Assembly (NCBI RefSeq): GCF_006438825.1 | Contig: NZ_RCZP01000008.1 | Coordinates: 141,051-205,050, forward strand | DNA: 64,000 nt | DNA from: Muricoccus nepalensis | GTDB taxonomy: Bacteria; Pseudomonadota; Alphaproteobacteria; Acetobacterales; Acetobacteraceae | Direction of reading: 5' to 3' | Part shown: piece after piece, positions 33,941-43,185 of the stretch | How the letters are laid out: each line of letters opens with the position of its first letter | How positions within the stretch are numbered: position 1 is the first letter of the stretch | Translations under genes and position numbers: made by a program | The notes under the pieces: generated by a model | Seen by the model: only the letters and a program-made list of their open reading frames with translations | Told to the model about the DNA's origin: nothing | Database searches by the model: none

Positions 33941-35422
33941 TCAGGCGAGGTAGCGCCCGCGCAGGTGCTCCATGAAGTCGGCCGCCTCCAGCGGGCGGCC
34001 GGTCGCGGCGCGCATCAGGTCCTGGAAGCCGAGCCGGGACCCCTGGCCGTGCACACGCGCGCGCAGCCAGCCCAGGAGGGGCGCGAAGTCGCCGCGCGCG
34101 AGGGCGCGGTCGAGGCCGGGCACCGCCGCGCGCGCCGCCGCCATGAGCTGCGCCGCGGCCATGGCGCCGAGCGTGTAGGAGGGGAAGTAGCCGAAGGCGC
34201 CGTCGTGCCAGTGAATGTCCTGCAGGCAGCCGCGGCGGTCGTCGGGCGGGGTGATGCCGAGGAGGCGCTCCATCCCCTCCGCCCAGGCGCCGGGAAGGTC
34301 GGCCACGGCCAGGTCGCCGCCGATGAGGGCCTGCTCCAGCCGGAAGCGGAGGATGACGTGGGCGGGGTAGGTCAGCTCGTCCGCCTCTGTCCGGATGAAG
34401 CCGCGCTCCACCCGGCGCCAGAGGCGGGCGAGGTTCTCCGGCGCGTAGGGGGCGGGATCGCCGCCGAAGGCCGCGTGCAGCTCGGGGCCGAGCCAGGAGA
34501 GGAAGGCGTCGGACCGGCTCGCCTGCATCTCGATGATGAGGCTCTGGGATTCGTGCGTTGCCATGCCCGAGGCCTCGCCCACCGGCTGGCGCGCCCATCC
34601 GGCGGGCAGCCCGCGCTCGTAGAGGGCGTGGCCGGTCTCGTGGAGGATGCCGAGCATCGCCTGCTCGAAGCTCTCGGGCACGTAGCGCGTGGTGATGCGG
34701 ACGTCCGTCGGCGTGCCCCCGCAGAAGGGGTGCAGGCTCTCGTCGAGGCGGGCGTGGTCGTAGTCGAGGCCGACGCGCTCGGACAGGCGGCGGCCGAGGG
34801 CGCGCTGGGTCTCGGTGGCGAAGGGACCCTGCGGGCGCACCGGCGCCGGGCGGGAGGCCTGGATCTCCTCGGCGCGCGGCAGGGCGTCGGCGAGGAAGGC
34901 CTCGTAGGCCGTGAAGATGGGCTCCACGTCGGCCGCGCCGATGCCGGGCTGGAAGCCGTCCATCAGCGCGTCGTAGGGGGTGAGGCCGGTCGCGGCCGAG
35001 AGGGCGGCCGCCGCCTCGCGCTGGAGGGCGACCACGGTCTCGAGGAAGGGGCGGACGGCCGCGAAGTCGGAGGCGGCGCGGGCCTCGCGCCACACCTTCT
35101 CGCAGGCCGAGTTGGCGCGCGCCGTCGCTTCCACGAGGCTCTCGGGCAGGGCCGTCGCGCGGCGGTGGGCGCGACGCATGAGGGCCAGGTTGGCGGCGTC
35201 CCACTCGCCCTCGGCCGTGGCGGCGGCGAGGTCCTCGGCCATCTCGGGCGCGACCAGCAGGCCGTGGGCGACGCCGGCCAGCACCGCGAGTTGCTCCCCG
35301 CGCGCCGCGCCGCCGCCGGGCGGCATCATCGCCGAGGCGTCCCAGCCGAGCATGGCCGAGGCTTCGCCGAGGGTGGCGATGCGGGCGAAGCGGCCCTTCA
35401 GCCGCGCGTAGGGCTCGTTCAT
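33941..35422 (-). CDS. M32 family carboxypeptidase (Taq-type)
   Basis: The 493-residue zinc metallopeptidase has the M32 motif HETGHALYERGLP (HExxH), the downstream ESQSLIIEMQASRSDAFLSW with the third zinc ligand, and RFRLEQALIGGDL. It also has DIHWHDGAFGYFPSYTLGAMAAAQL. These cytoplasmic enzymes remove C-terminal residues from peptides. It is the last gene of the cta operon and overlaps the SURF1 gene by 4 nt (ATGA), though it has no known role in oxidase assembly. It is convergent with mbfA, 9 nt away. Confidence 0.95.
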   Translation of the reverse strand: MNEPYARLKGRFARIATLGEASAMLGWDASAMMPPGGGAARGEQLAVLAGVAHGLLVAPEMAEDLAAATAEGEWDAANLALMRRAHRRATALPESLVEATARANSACEKVWREARAASDFAAVRPFLETVVALQREAAAALSAATGLTPYDALMDGFQPGIGAADVEPIFTAYEAFLADALPRAEEIQASRPAPVRPQGPFATETQRALGRRLSERVGLDYDHARLDESLHPFCGGTPTDVRITTRYVPESFEQAMLGILHETGHALYERGLPAGWARQPVGEASGMATHESQSLIIEMQASRSDAFLSWLGPELHAAFGGDPAPYAPENLARLWRRVERGFIRTEADELTYPAHVILRFRLEQALIGGDLAVADLPGAWAEGMERLLGITPPDDRRGCLQDIHWHDGAFGYFPSYTLGAMAAAQLMAAARAAVPGLDRALARGDFAPLLGWLRARVHGQGSRLGFQDLMRAATGRPLEAADFMEHLRGRYLA

Positions 35423-36108
35423 GTCTCGTCCTTGCGGAGGGCCCAGGCGACCAGCACCCCGACCAGGGAGGCGGCCAGGCCGTACCAGGTGATGGCGTAG
35501 CCGAGATGGGAGTTGGCTGGGCGCGGGAGGGTCGCGGCGCCCTGGGGAAGGGCGTCGGGGCGGGCGCCCGGGGACGCGAGGGCCACCAGCAGGTCCGGCA
35601 TCACCCCGGGCAGGCCGAGGGCCGCGCCGATCGCGCGGGGATCGGCCGTGTAGAAGCGCCGGCCGGCGGTGTCGTCGGTCGCGGCGAAGGTGTCGCGGTC
35701 CTGGGGCGGGGAGACGTAGCCGGTGACGGAGACCGGCCCCTCCGGCCGCTCGATCGCCGCGCCCCGGCGCTCCAGCGGCACCCAGCCGCGGTCCACCAGG
35801 ACGGCCGGGTGCCCGTCCCGCTCCAGCGGGGTGATCAGGCGCGTGCCGAGGACGGGGCCGCGCACCTCGACGCCGAGGATGGCCTCCAGGTCGTAGCGGA
35901 AGCGTCCCGTCGCCTCGACCTTGGAGAAGGCGACGGGGCGGTCGCCGAGCGGCACGGGGGGCCCGGCCTCGGCGCTGGCGATCTGCGCCAGGAGGTCGTT
36001 CTTCCAGTGGAGGCGCCGGACCTGCCAGGTGCCGAGCGCGAGGAGGATGGCGAGGACGGGGATGGAGGCGAGGACGGCCGGGAGGATGCGCCGGGCACGG
36101 GGCGACAT
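35419..36108 (-). CDS. SURF1 family cytochrome oxidase assembly protein
   Basis: The 229-residue protein has one membrane helix at each end (ILPAVLASIPVLAILLALGTWQVRRLHWK and AITWYGLAASLVGVLVAW). The SURF1 soluble core lies between, with GRFRYDLEAILG, LVDRGWVPLERR and NSHLGYAITWYGLA. SURF1 helps insert heme a into subunit I. It lies downstream of ctaE, after a hairpin, and upstream of the M32 peptidase. Confidence 0.94.
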   Translation of the reverse strand: MSPRARRILPAVLASIPVLAILLALGTWQVRRLHWKNDLLAQIASAEAGPPVPLGDRPVAFSKVEATGRFRYDLEAILGVEVRGPVLGTRLITPLERDGHPAVLVDRGWVPLERRGAAIERPEGPVSVTGYVSPPQDRDTFAATDDTAGRRFYTADPRAIGAALGLPGVMPDLLVALASPGARPDALPQGAATLPRPANSHLGYAITWYGLAASLVGVLVAWALRKDET

Positions 36109-36130
36109 GGGGGGCCTTTCAAACGACGAA

Positions 36131-36170
36131 CCCCGCCCGGCCGGCCGAGGGATCGGCAGGCCGGACGGGG
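36131..36170 (-). terminator. hairpin between ctaE and surf1
   Basis: CCCCGCCCGGCC (36131-36142) and GGCCGGACGGGG (36159-36170) form a 12-bp stem with one mismatch. It starts 26 nt after the ctaE stop on the minus strand. The following sequence has only short T runs, so it may be a partial terminator or an RNA-processing hairpin. Confidence 0.5.
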
Positions 36171-36195
36171 CTCGGGCGCGCGAGGGGGTCCTGCG

Positions 36196-37062
36196 TCAGT
36201 GCTGGGCGATCTCGCCCGCGCCGAACAGGTAGATGCAGATGAAGAGGAACAGCCAGACCACGTCGACGAAGTGCCAGTACCAGGCGGCCGCCTCGAAGCC
36301 GAAGTGGCGCTTGGGCGTGAAGTCGCCGCCCCAGGCGCGGATGAAGCAGACGAGCAGGAACAGCGTGCCGACGATGACGTGGAAGCCGTGGAAGCCCGTC
36401 GCCAGGAAGAAGGTCGAGGGGTAGATGCCGCCGCCCGAGAAGGCGAAGGGCGCCTCCGAGTACTCGATCGCCTGGAGAGTGGTGAAGAAGAGGCCGAGCC
36501 CGACGGTGAGCGCGAGGCCCTGCAGCATCCCCCTGCGGTCGCCCTCGATGAGGGAGTGGTGCGCCCAGGTGACCGTGCAGCCCGAGAGCAGCAGGATCAT
36601 CGTGTTCAGGAAGGGCAGGCCGAAGGGGTCGAAGGTGTGGATGCCCTTGGGCGGCCAGATCGCCGTCTCGGCGCCCGCGACGTGCTCCGGGTAGAGGGCG
36701 AAGTGGAAGTAGGCCCAGAAGAAGGCCACGAAGAACATCACCTCGGAGGCGATGAACAGCGACATGCCGTAGCGCATGCCGATGCGCACGATCGGGGTGT
36801 GCACGCCGGGCTGCTTGGATTCGCGCACCACGTCGCGCCACCAGAAGGTGGCGGAGGCCAGAGTGCCCACGAGGCCGATCCCGAACATCCAGTGGATGTT
36901 GTAGTGGGCCCAGAGCACGATCCCGAAGAGCATCGCGCCCGCCGAGAAGGCGGAGACGAGCGGCCAGGGGGACGGGTCCACCAGGTGGTAGGGGTGCTTG
37001 TGCGGCGGCGGCGGCTCGGAGGCGTCGATCGCCATGCCGGCCGTGGTGGTGTCGAGAGCCAT
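36196..37062 (-). CDS. ctaE: cytochrome c oxidase subunit III
   Basis: The 288-residue inner-membrane protein has the seven-helix subunit III pattern: HPYHLVDPSPWPLVSAFSAG, GMRYGMSLFIASEVMFFVAFFWAYFH, HSLIEGDRRGMLQGL and TGFHGFHVIVGTLFL. The C-terminal AAWYWHFVDVVWLFLFICIYLFG completes it. It stabilises the core of the aa3 oxidase and binds lipid. It is downstream of ctaG in the cta operon with a hairpin in the gap. Confidence 0.96.
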   Translation of the reverse strand: MALDTTTAGMAIDASEPPPPHKHPYHLVDPSPWPLVSAFSAGAMLFGIVLWAHYNIHWMFGIGLVGTLASATFWWRDVVRESKQPGVHTPIVRIGMRYGMSLFIASEVMFFVAFFWAYFHFALYPEHVAGAETAIWPPKGIHTFDPFGLPFLNTMILLLSGCTVTWAHHSLIEGDRRGMLQGLALTVGLGLFFTTLQAIEYSEAPFAFSGGGIYPSTFFLATGFHGFHVIVGTLFLLVCFIRAWGGDFTPKRHFGFEAAAWYWHFVDVVWLFLFICIYLFGAGEIAQH

Positions 37063-37170
37063 AGCGCGTCCTGGTGAAGCGGGGCCGAGCCCGTTGTGGC
37101 CTGGGGCTGGCGCCCCTTCGGTAACGCGGGACCAAGGCCCCGGCTGTGCGTCGCATCAATCCCGCAAACG

Positions 37171-37196
37171 GCCCCAGGGATCAAGGGTCCCGGGGC
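37171..37196 (-). other. hairpin in the ctaG-ctaE intergenic gap
   Basis: GCCCC-a-GGGA (37171-37180) pairs with TCCC-GGGGC (37188-37196) with one bulge. It lies about 50 nt beyond the ctaG stop and about 110 nt before ctaE. No T run follows on the minus strand. It may set relative expression by processing or attenuation; this is inference. Confidence 0.35.
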
Positions 37197-37244
37197 ATCA
37201 AGGCGCCGGCGCGCCCTTGCCGCGGGGCGACCCGGCGGGAGCGC

Positions 37245-37895
37245 TCAGCGCGGCGGGGCGGCCGGCGAGGCGGCGCGGCCGACATGCGGGCCGGCGCTGG
37301 CGAGCGCCCCCGTGCGCTCGGCATCCGCCATGGTGCGGAAGAAGGTGTAGCTGAGGGTGATGGTCCGGATGTCGCGCGTCTCCGGGTCCTTCGCCATGGC
37401 GGGGTCCACCCAGAAGCTGACGGGCATCTCGACGGACTGGCCGGGCCGCAGGGTCTGGGCGTCGAAGCAGAAGCAGGCGGTCTTGTGGAAGTACTTGCCG
37501 ACCACCTCCGGCGTCACGTTGTAGGTGGCCACCCCCTCCACGGCGCGCTCGGCCGGGTTGGCGGCGCGGTAGAAGGCCAAGCCGGATTCGCCGAGATGCA
37601 CGGGCATGGCGTTCTGCGCGGCCTCGAAGCGCCAGGGCAGCGAGGGGTGCGTGGTCGCGGCGAAGCGGACCGTCACCTGCCGCTCGGTCGCGCCCGGCGC
37701 CGCCGGGCCGCCGGTCTGCACCGTGCCGTTGTAGCCGGTCACCCGGCAGAAGGCGGCGTAGAGGGGCACCGCGGCGAAGGAGAGGCCGACCATGCCGGCG
37801 ACGGTCGCGAAGGTCGCGACGGCGATGCGGCGGTTCCCCGAGCGCTGGCGGGGGGAGGCCTCTCGCGGGGATCGGGGGATGGGCGCTTCGGGCAT
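37245..37895 (-). CDS. ctaG: cytochrome c oxidase assembly protein CtaG (Cox11)
   Basis: The 216-residue protein delivers copper to the CuB centre of subunit I. It has a single N-terminal membrane helix (IAVATFATVAGMVGLSFAAVPLYAAFCRVTGYNGT) and a periplasmic beta-sandwich. The copper-binding CFCF pair is in FHKTACFCFDAQTL, followed by PVSFWVDP and ITLSYTFF. Length is normal. It lies between the small CoxF-like gene and ctaE. Confidence 0.95.
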   Translation of the reverse strand: MPEAPIPRSPREASPRQRSGNRRIAVATFATVAGMVGLSFAAVPLYAAFCRVTGYNGTVQTGGPAAPGATERQVTVRFAATTHPSLPWRFEAAQNAMPVHLGESGLAFYRAANPAERAVEGVATYNVTPEVVGKYFHKTACFCFDAQTLRPGQSVEMPVSFWVDPAMAKDPETRDIRTITLSYTFFRTMADAERTGALASAGPHVGRAASPAAPPR

Positions 37896-37938
37896 GGGGT
37901 TCAGATGTGCCTCGCGCGGCCCGCCTCAAGAGCCCGCC

Positions 37939-38109
37939 TCAGGAGACGGACGAGGTGAGCTTGGCCATGGTGATGAAGAAGAAGATGACGACGAGGGCGA
38001 TCAGCACGATCAGCATGCCGATGTTGCGGCCGCGGCGGCGCCGGTAGAACTCGGCCTCCTCCTCCTTGCTCATGGAGGGGGCCGCCACGGGAAGTTGGGG
38101 CTGGGGCAT
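37939..38109 (-). CDS. small single-helix membrane protein (CoxF-like)
   Basis: The 56-residue protein has a charged N-terminal segment (KEEEAEFYRRRRGRNIG) and one membrane helix (MLIVLIALVVIFFFITMAK). A small gene of this form between ctaB and ctaG is usual in alphaproteobacterial cta operons, where it is sometimes called CoxF. Its ATG overlaps the ctaB stop by one base (TGATG), implying coupled translation. The molecular role is unknown. Confidence 0.85.
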   Translation of the reverse strand: MPQPQLPVAAPSMSKEEEAEFYRRRRGRNIGMLIVLIALVVIFFFITMAKLTSSVS

Positions 38110-39077
38110 CAGAGAAGTCCTGCCGAACGGAGCCAGTGGTCCACGGCGAGCGCGCCGAACAGGCCGGCGAGGTGAAGGAGGGAGAAGCGGAAGGCCCCCC
38201 GGGCCGCGGCGTCCCGCCGGAGGCTCACGCCCGCCGCGTCCTGCGGCTCCGCCAGCACGCGCCAGGCGTGGTAGAGGAAGCCGGCGCTGAGCGAGAGGGC
38301 GTAGGCGCCGTAGACCCAGCCGGCGAGGCCGAGGAGGGTCGGCAGCAGCGCCAGCGGCGCGAGCGCCACCGTGTAGAGCATGATCTGCCGCCGCGTCTCG
38401 CGGGCGCCGGCCACCACCGGCAGCATGGGCACGCCGGCGCGCTCGTAGTCCTCGTGCGCCCAGAGGCTGAGCGACCAGAAATGCGGCGGCGTCCAGGCGA
38501 AGACGATGGCGAAGAGGATCAGCGGCAGCACGTCGAGATGCCCGGTCACGGCGACCCAGCCGATGATCGGCGGGAAGGCGCCGGCGGCGCCGCCGATGAC
38601 GATGTTCTGCGGCGTGCGGCGCTTCAGCCAGACCGTGTAGATCAGGACGTAGAAGAGGATGGAGCCGAGCAGCCAGGCGGCCGCGGCCCAGTTGGTGGCG
38701 AGCCCCATGAGGACGACCGACATGCCGCCGAGGAACACGCCGTAGGCGAGCCCCGCGCCGGGCTCGATCCGCCCGGCCGCGATGGGCCGGCGGGCGGTGC
38801 GGCGCATCATCGCGTCGATGTCGCGCTCGTACCACATGTTGATGCAGCCGGCCGCACCCGCGCCTACCGCGATGCAGAGGATCGCGACGGCGCCGAGGAC
38901 GGGGTGGATGTGGCCGGGCGCGACCAGCATCCCGACCAGCCCCGAGAAGACGACGAGGGTCATCACCCGGGGCTTGAGGAGCGCGAACCAGTCGCGCAGC
39001 TCGGACCAGTCGGTGGCGGCCTGGAGGGGGGATACGGCGAGGGGGGCCGTGGCCCCCCTCCTCATCATGTCACTCAT
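38109..39077 (-). CDS. ctaB: protoheme IX farnesyltransferase (heme O synthase)
   Basis: The enzyme attaches farnesyl to heme B to make heme O, the precursor of heme A. The 322-residue UbiA-family membrane protein has LLKPRVMTLVVFSGL, the first Asp-rich motif NMWYERDIDAMMRRTARRP, GAAGAFPPIIGW, and the second region WTPPHFWSLSLWAHEDYERAGVPMLP. Nine membrane helices are visible. It lies after ctaD and overlaps the next small gene by one base. Confidence 0.96.
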   Translation of the reverse strand: MSDMMRRGATAPLAVSPLQAATDWSELRDWFALLKPRVMTLVVFSGLVGMLVAPGHIHPVLGAVAILCIAVGAGAAGCINMWYERDIDAMMRRTARRPIAAGRIEPGAGLAYGVFLGGMSVVLMGLATNWAAAAWLLGSILFYVLIYTVWLKRRTPQNIVIGGAAGAFPPIIGWVAVTGHLDVLPLILFAIVFAWTPPHFWSLSLWAHEDYERAGVPMLPVVAGARETRRQIMLYTVALAPLALLPTLLGLAGWVYGAYALSLSAGFLYHAWRVLAEPQDAAGVSLRRDAAARGAFRFSLLHLAGLFGALAVDHWLRSAGLL

Positions 39078-39132
39078 GGTGACGCTCCATATCGTTCCCG
39101 CGCGGCCATCCGCAACCGGGAAGCCGCCCCGC

Positions 39133-40740
39133 TCAGCGGATATGCGGCAGCTCGTCGAAGGTGTGGAACGGCGGGGGGGAGGAAACCTGCCACTCCAGCG
39201 TCGTCGCGCCCTCGCCCCAGGGGTTCGCCGCGGCCTTCTCCTTGCGGACGAAGGTCAGGACGACGACCCAGATGAAGAGCAGGAACGAGGCGGCCGAGAT
39301 GTAGGACCCGATCGAGGCCACCATGTTCCAGCCCGCAAAGGCGTCAGGGTAGTCCGGGTAGCGGCGCGGCATGCCCTGGGCGCCCAGGAAGTGCATGGGG
39401 AAGAAGGTGATGTTGACGCCGACGAAGGTCGTCCAGAACTGCACCTTCCCCCAGAACTCCGGGTACTGGTAGCCGCTCATCTTGCCGATCCAGTAGTAGA
39501 AGCCGGCGTAGATCCCGAACACGGCGCCCAGCGACAGCACGTAGTGGAAGTGGGCGATGACGTAGTAGGTGTTGTGCAGGATCACGGTCACGCCCGCGTT
39601 CGCCAGCTTCACGCCGGTGACGCCGCCCACCGTGAACAGGAAGACGAAGCCGATCGCGTAGAGCATGGGCGTGCGGAGATCGAGCGAGCCGCCCCACATG
39701 GTCGCGATCCACGAGAAGATCTTGATGCCCGTGGGCACGGCGATGATCATCGTCGCCGCCATGAAGTAGGCCCGCGTGTCCACCGAGATGCCCGAGGTGA
39801 ACATGTGGTGCGCCCAGACCACGAAGCCGACCACGCCGATGGCGACCATGGCGTAGGCCATGCCGAGGTAGCCGAAGATCGGCTTGCGGGAGAAGGTCGA
39901 CAGCACGTGCGACACGATCCCGAAGGCTGGCAGGATCATGATGTAGACCTCGGGGTGCCCGAAGAACCAGAACAGGTGCTGGAACAGCACGGGGTCGCCG
40001 CCGCCCTCGGGCTTGAAGAAGGAGGTGCCGAAGTTGCGGTCGGTGATCAGCATGGTGATGGCGCCGCCGAGCACGGGCACGGACAGCAGCAGCAGGAAGG
40101 CGGTGACGAGCATCGCCCAGACGAAGAGCGGCATCTTGTGCAGCGTCATGCCGGGGGCGCGCATGTTGAAGATGGTCGTGATGAAGTTGGCCGCGCCGAG
40201 GATCGAGGACGCGCCCGCCAGGTGCAGCGCGAAGAGCGCCATGTCCATGGAGGGACCGGACTGGTAGGTGCTGTCCGAGAGCGGCGGGTAGATCGTCCAG
40301 CCCGCGCCGGCGCCCTGGCCGACGAACATCGACCCGACCAGCAGCATGAAGGCCGGCACGATCAGCCAGAACGAGATGTTGTTCAGGCGCGGGAAGGCCA
40401 TGTCCGGCGCGCCGATCATGATCGGCACGAACCAGTTGCCGAAGCCGCCGATGAGGGCGGGCATGACCACGAAGAACACCATCACCAGCCCGTGGGCCGA
40501 GATCATGGCGTTCCAGGCCTGGCCGCCGGAGAAGATCTGCATCCCCGGCTGCTGCAGCTCGATCCGCATCAGGATCGAGAGCGTGACGCCCACGAAGGCC
40601 GCCACGACCGCGAAGATGATGTAGAGCGTGCCGATGTCTTTGTGGTTGGTCGAGAACAGCCAGCGGGACACGAAGCCCGGGGCGTGGTCGTGGTGGTCGT
40701 CGTGGCCGCTATGGGCCGTGTCGTGCGCGGCTTGCGCCAT
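39133..40740 (-). CDS. ctaD: cytochrome c oxidase subunit I
   Basis: This is the catalytic subunit with heme a, heme a3 and CuB. The 535-residue, twelve-helix protein has the heme a ligand region [16 protein letters not shown]. The CuB/Tyr crosslink site is in [18 protein letters not shown] and the K-channel and CuB ligands lie near VWAHHMFT. The heme ligands are in [19 protein letters not shown]. The GHPEVY motif marks an A-type oxidase. It follows ctaC by 26 nt. Confidence 0.98.
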   Translation of the reverse strand: MAQAAHDTAHSGHDDHHDHAPGFVSRWLFSTNHKDIGTLYIIFAVVAAFVGVTLSILMRIELQQPGMQIFSGGQAWNAMISAHGLVMVFFVVMPALIGGFGNWFVPIMIGAPDMAFPRLNNISFWLIVPAFMLLVGSMFVGQGAGAGWTIYPPLSDSTYQSGPSMDMALFALHLAGASSILGAANFITTIFNMRAPGMTLHKMPLFVWAMLVTAFLLLLSVPVLGGAITMLITDRNFGTSFFKPEGGGDPVLFQHLFWFFGHPEVYIMILPAFGIVSHVLSTFSRKPIFGYLGMAYAMVAIGVVGFVVWAHHMFTSGISVDTRAYFMAATMIIAVPTGIKIFSWIATMWGGSLDLRTPMLYAIGFVFLFTVGGVTGVKLANAGVTVILHNTYYVIAHFHYVLSLGAVFGIYAGFYYWIGKMSGYQYPEFWGKVQFWTTFVGVNITFFPMHFLGAQGMPRRYPDYPDAFAGWNMVASIGSYISAASFLLFIWVVVLTFVRKEKAAANPWGEGATTLEWQVSSPPPFHTFDELPHIR

Positions 40741-40766
40741 GGTCTCTCTCTTCCTGTCAGGCCGCC

Positions 40767-41732
40767 TTACCGGCGGGCCTCCACGGAGGGGGTAGCGGCA
40801 GCGGCCGGGGCCGCGCGCTCAGGGCTTGCGGCCGAGGCCGCGCCCTCAAGGCTTGCGACCGACGTGGCGCGGTCGCGCTCAGGCCAGCCGGGGGCGCTGC
40901 CCTCGGCGAACTTCGTCTTCGCCTCGGCCGCCCAGGCCTCGAACTCGGCCTTCGGCACGGCGCGGACGGCGATCGGCATGAACCAGTGGTTGTTGCCGCA
41001 GATCTGGTTGCACTGGCCGTAGAAGGTCCCCTCGCGGTCGGCGCGGAACCAGGTCTCCAGCGTGCGGCCGGGGATCGTGTACTTCTGCACGCCGAGGCTC
41101 GGCACGAAGAAGGAGTGGATCACGTCGTGCCCGGTGGTCAGCACCCGGATGGTGGCGCCCACCGGGATCACCAGGGGGTTGTCCACCGCCAGGTTGCGGA
41201 GCTGGCCGGGGCGCAGCTCGCCCTCGGGGATGGGGTAGCTGTCGAAGGCGAAGGCGCCGTTGTCCGGGTACTCGTAGTGCCAGTACCACTGACGCCCCTG
41301 CACGTTGATCGTCATCTCCGGGTCCCGCGCCCGGTCCTCGTAGTAGATGAGGCGGAAGGAGGGGATGGCGATGACGAGCAGGATGAGGACGGGGACCACG
41401 GTCCAGGCGATCTCGAGCACCGTGTTGTGGCTCGTGCGCGAGGGGTTCGGGTTGCGGCTCGCCGAGTAGCGGAAGATCACGTAGGCCAGCAGCCCGGCCA
41501 CGAAGATCGTGATCCCGATGATGATGTAGAGGACGAGGTCGTTGAAGTCGTGGATCGCCGCCTTCACCGGCCCGAAGGCGTCCTGCAGGCCCAGCCCCCA
41601 GGGCACGGGCGCGCCCAGCGCCTGCCCGCCCGGGGCCGGGTCGGGCGATTGCGCGAAGGCCCCGCCGGCGGCGAGGAGCGTTAAGCCCAGGGCTGTCGAG
41701 AGAGCCCGTGTTGTCGAGAAAATCCGCCGCAT
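40767..41732 (-). CDS. ctaC: cytochrome c oxidase subunit II
   Basis: Subunit II receives electrons from cytochrome c at its CuA centre. The 321-residue precursor has a signal peptide (cleavage near AFAQS) and two membrane helices ([21 protein letters not shown] and [22 protein letters not shown]). The periplasmic cupredoxin domain has the CuA motif [18 protein letters not shown]. The ~40-residue Ala-rich C-terminal tail is variable in the family. It is the first gene of the operon; a 263-nt gap upstream holds its promoter but I could not fix it. Confidence 0.97.
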   Translation of the reverse strand: MRRIFSTTRALSTALGLTLLAAGGAFAQSPDPAPGGQALGAPVPWGLGLQDAFGPVKAAIHDFNDLVLYIIIGITIFVAGLLAYVIFRYSASRNPNPSRTSHNTVLEIAWTVVPVLILLVIAIPSFRLIYYEDRARDPEMTINVQGRQWYWHYEYPDNGAFAFDSYPIPEGELRPGQLRNLAVDNPLVIPVGATIRVLTTGHDVIHSFFVPSLGVQKYTIPGRTLETWFRADREGTFYGQCNQICGNNHWFMPIAVRAVPKAEFEAWAAEAKTKFAEGSAPGWPERDRATSVASLEGAASAASPERAAPAAAATPSVEARR

Positions 41733-41995
41733 TCCGCCGTCCTGCTCCGGTGTCCCGCGGGCCGCGCACCGCGCGCCCGGCGGCCACGCGCCGCTTCAAT
41801 GTCCCGTCCCGGCGCATCGCGCGCCGGCCAGCCCCGTTCCGCGCCGGGCGGGGGGCTTCGGCCGACACTAATCACGCGGCGCCGCGACGCACAAGATTGG
41901 GTGGGTTCGCGCGGGGGAAAGATGCCGCCCGAACTTATCCTTGAAGAACCTTCGGCGGGGTGGCGCGCACCCGGGTTCCGGCCGCGGGGAGGCGC

Positions 41996-42346
41996 CTAGC
42001 CGGGCGCGGCGACCTCGCCCTCGGCCTCGCCCTCGGCGCCGTCCTCCGTCACGTGGTCGACCATGTCGGTCAGCATGGAGCGGACGTGCTGGTCCATCAC
42101 CGCGTAGAAGACCTGCCGCCCCCGCCGGTCCGCCTGCAGCAGGCGGGCGGCGCGGAGAAGCCGGAGGTGGTGCGAGACGAGGCTGCCTGAGATGCCGATC
42201 CGGTCCGCCATCTCCCCCACGGAGGCCGGGGCGTCGAGGCAGGCCAGGATGATGCTCAGCCGCGTGGGGTCGCTCATCAGGCGGAACATCTCGGCGAGTT
42301 CCACCACCTGGTCGTCGCCGATCCTGCCGCGCACCGTGCACCTCAC
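41996..42346 (-). CDS. ArsR/SmtB family transcriptional regulator
   Basis: The 116-residue protein has the ArsR winged helix: AEMFRLMSDPTRLSIILACL, VGEMADRIGISGSLVSHHLRLLRAARLLQADRRGRQVFYAVMD, then an acidic C-terminal tail. The classic ELCVCDL metal motif is replaced (ACLDAPAS). The possible metal ligands are the His pair in SHHLR and in DQHVRSMLTDMVDHV, the latter an alpha5-like helix. The start is one of two in-frame GTG codons, 4 codons apart. Target genes are unknown. Confidence 0.88.
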   Translation of the reverse strand: MRCTVRGRIGDDQVVELAEMFRLMSDPTRLSIILACLDAPASVGEMADRIGISGSLVSHHLRLLRAARLLQADRRGRQVFYAVMDQHVRSMLTDMVDHVTEDGAEGEAEGEVAAPG

Positions 42347-42431
42347 CGTCTTCGGAGCCGAGTCTCGGGGGATGGAGGCCGTCTGTCCAGGCCGCCGTCC
42401 CGCTCCGCCGGGTGAAGCGCGCCGCCGGCCG

Positions 42432-43043
42432 TCAGGCCTCGACGGCCACCAGCCTCGAGCGCTCGGGCTGGCGCCAGGGCGAGGGGCCGCGGGACGCCCC
42501 CTCGGCGAGCCACGCCTCCATCGCCAGCCGCGCCCGCCAGGAGAGCGCCGAGGGCGGTCCGTAGCCGATGACCAGGCGACGCAGCGCGCTGCCGCGGGGC
42601 GCGACGAGGTCCGCGCCGTCCCGCAGGGCCGCCAGCGCGGCGTGGGCCCAGCGGGGCGGGACAGGCCGGCCAGCCTCGGCGAGGAGGACCGGCGCCCTGG
42701 GCCGGCCGAACTCCTCGGCCCAGGCGGCGGCGCGGCGGACCGACCCGGCCGCGTCGCCGGGCGCGGGCTCGACCCGCAGCGGAAAGGGGTACTCGCGGGC
42801 CATCGCCTCGACGAGGGGAAGCGCGGCCGCGGGGTCGGCGGCGAGGATGAGGACCGCCAGGCTCCCCGGCGCGACCGGCACGCCGCCCGCGGCGCGAGAC
42901 GCGGCCAGGGACAGCAGGATGTCGCGGATCGAGGAGACCTGCCCAGGCGGCACGGGCACGGCCACCACGGCCGCGGGCGGCGCGGGACCGCGGGCGCTGT
43001 CCGCGAGGCGGACCGGGGCGGGGAGGAGGAGATCGGCGTCCAT
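42432..43043 (-). CDS. hypothetical protein with remote glycosyltransferase-2-like pattern
   Basis: The 203-residue protein has a hydrophobic strand (AAVVAVPVPPGQ) followed by a helix, then LAVLILAADPAAALPLVEAMA and PVLLAEAGRPVPPRWAHAALAALRDGADLVAP. This order resembles the nucleotide-sugar half of family 2 glycosyltransferases, but the DxD motif is replaced by AEAG. It may be a degenerate or repurposed member, or unrelated. Most of it is Ala/Pro/Arg-rich, as expected at this G+C content. It is divergent from the LolA-type gene. Confidence 0.55.
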   Translation of the reverse strand: MDADLLLPAPVRLADSARGPAPPAAVVAVPVPPGQVSSIRDILLSLAASRAAGGVPVAPGSLAVLILAADPAAALPLVEAMAREYPFPLRVEPAPGDAAGSVRRAAAWAEEFGRPRAPVLLAEAGRPVPPRWAHAALAALRDGADLVAPRGSALRRLVIGYGPPSALSWRARLAMEAWLAEGASRGPSPWRQPERSRLVAVEA

Positions 43044-43185
43044 CGTGCGATGGAGGACCGGGAGGGCTTTCCCCTTCGTTAAGGGCGGGCGCGAGGGCCA
43101 GCGGTTCTGTCGTCGCGATTTCGAATCGACCGGCGTGGGGATGGCGCCCCTTCCCCCGGGGGTGGCGCCGCGCCATCTGGGGGCA

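Noticed and set aside
41733-41995. Promoter TTGTGC...ATTAGT before ctaC
   Set aside because: The -35 and -10 matches are weak and alternatives exist; not enough to list as a feature.
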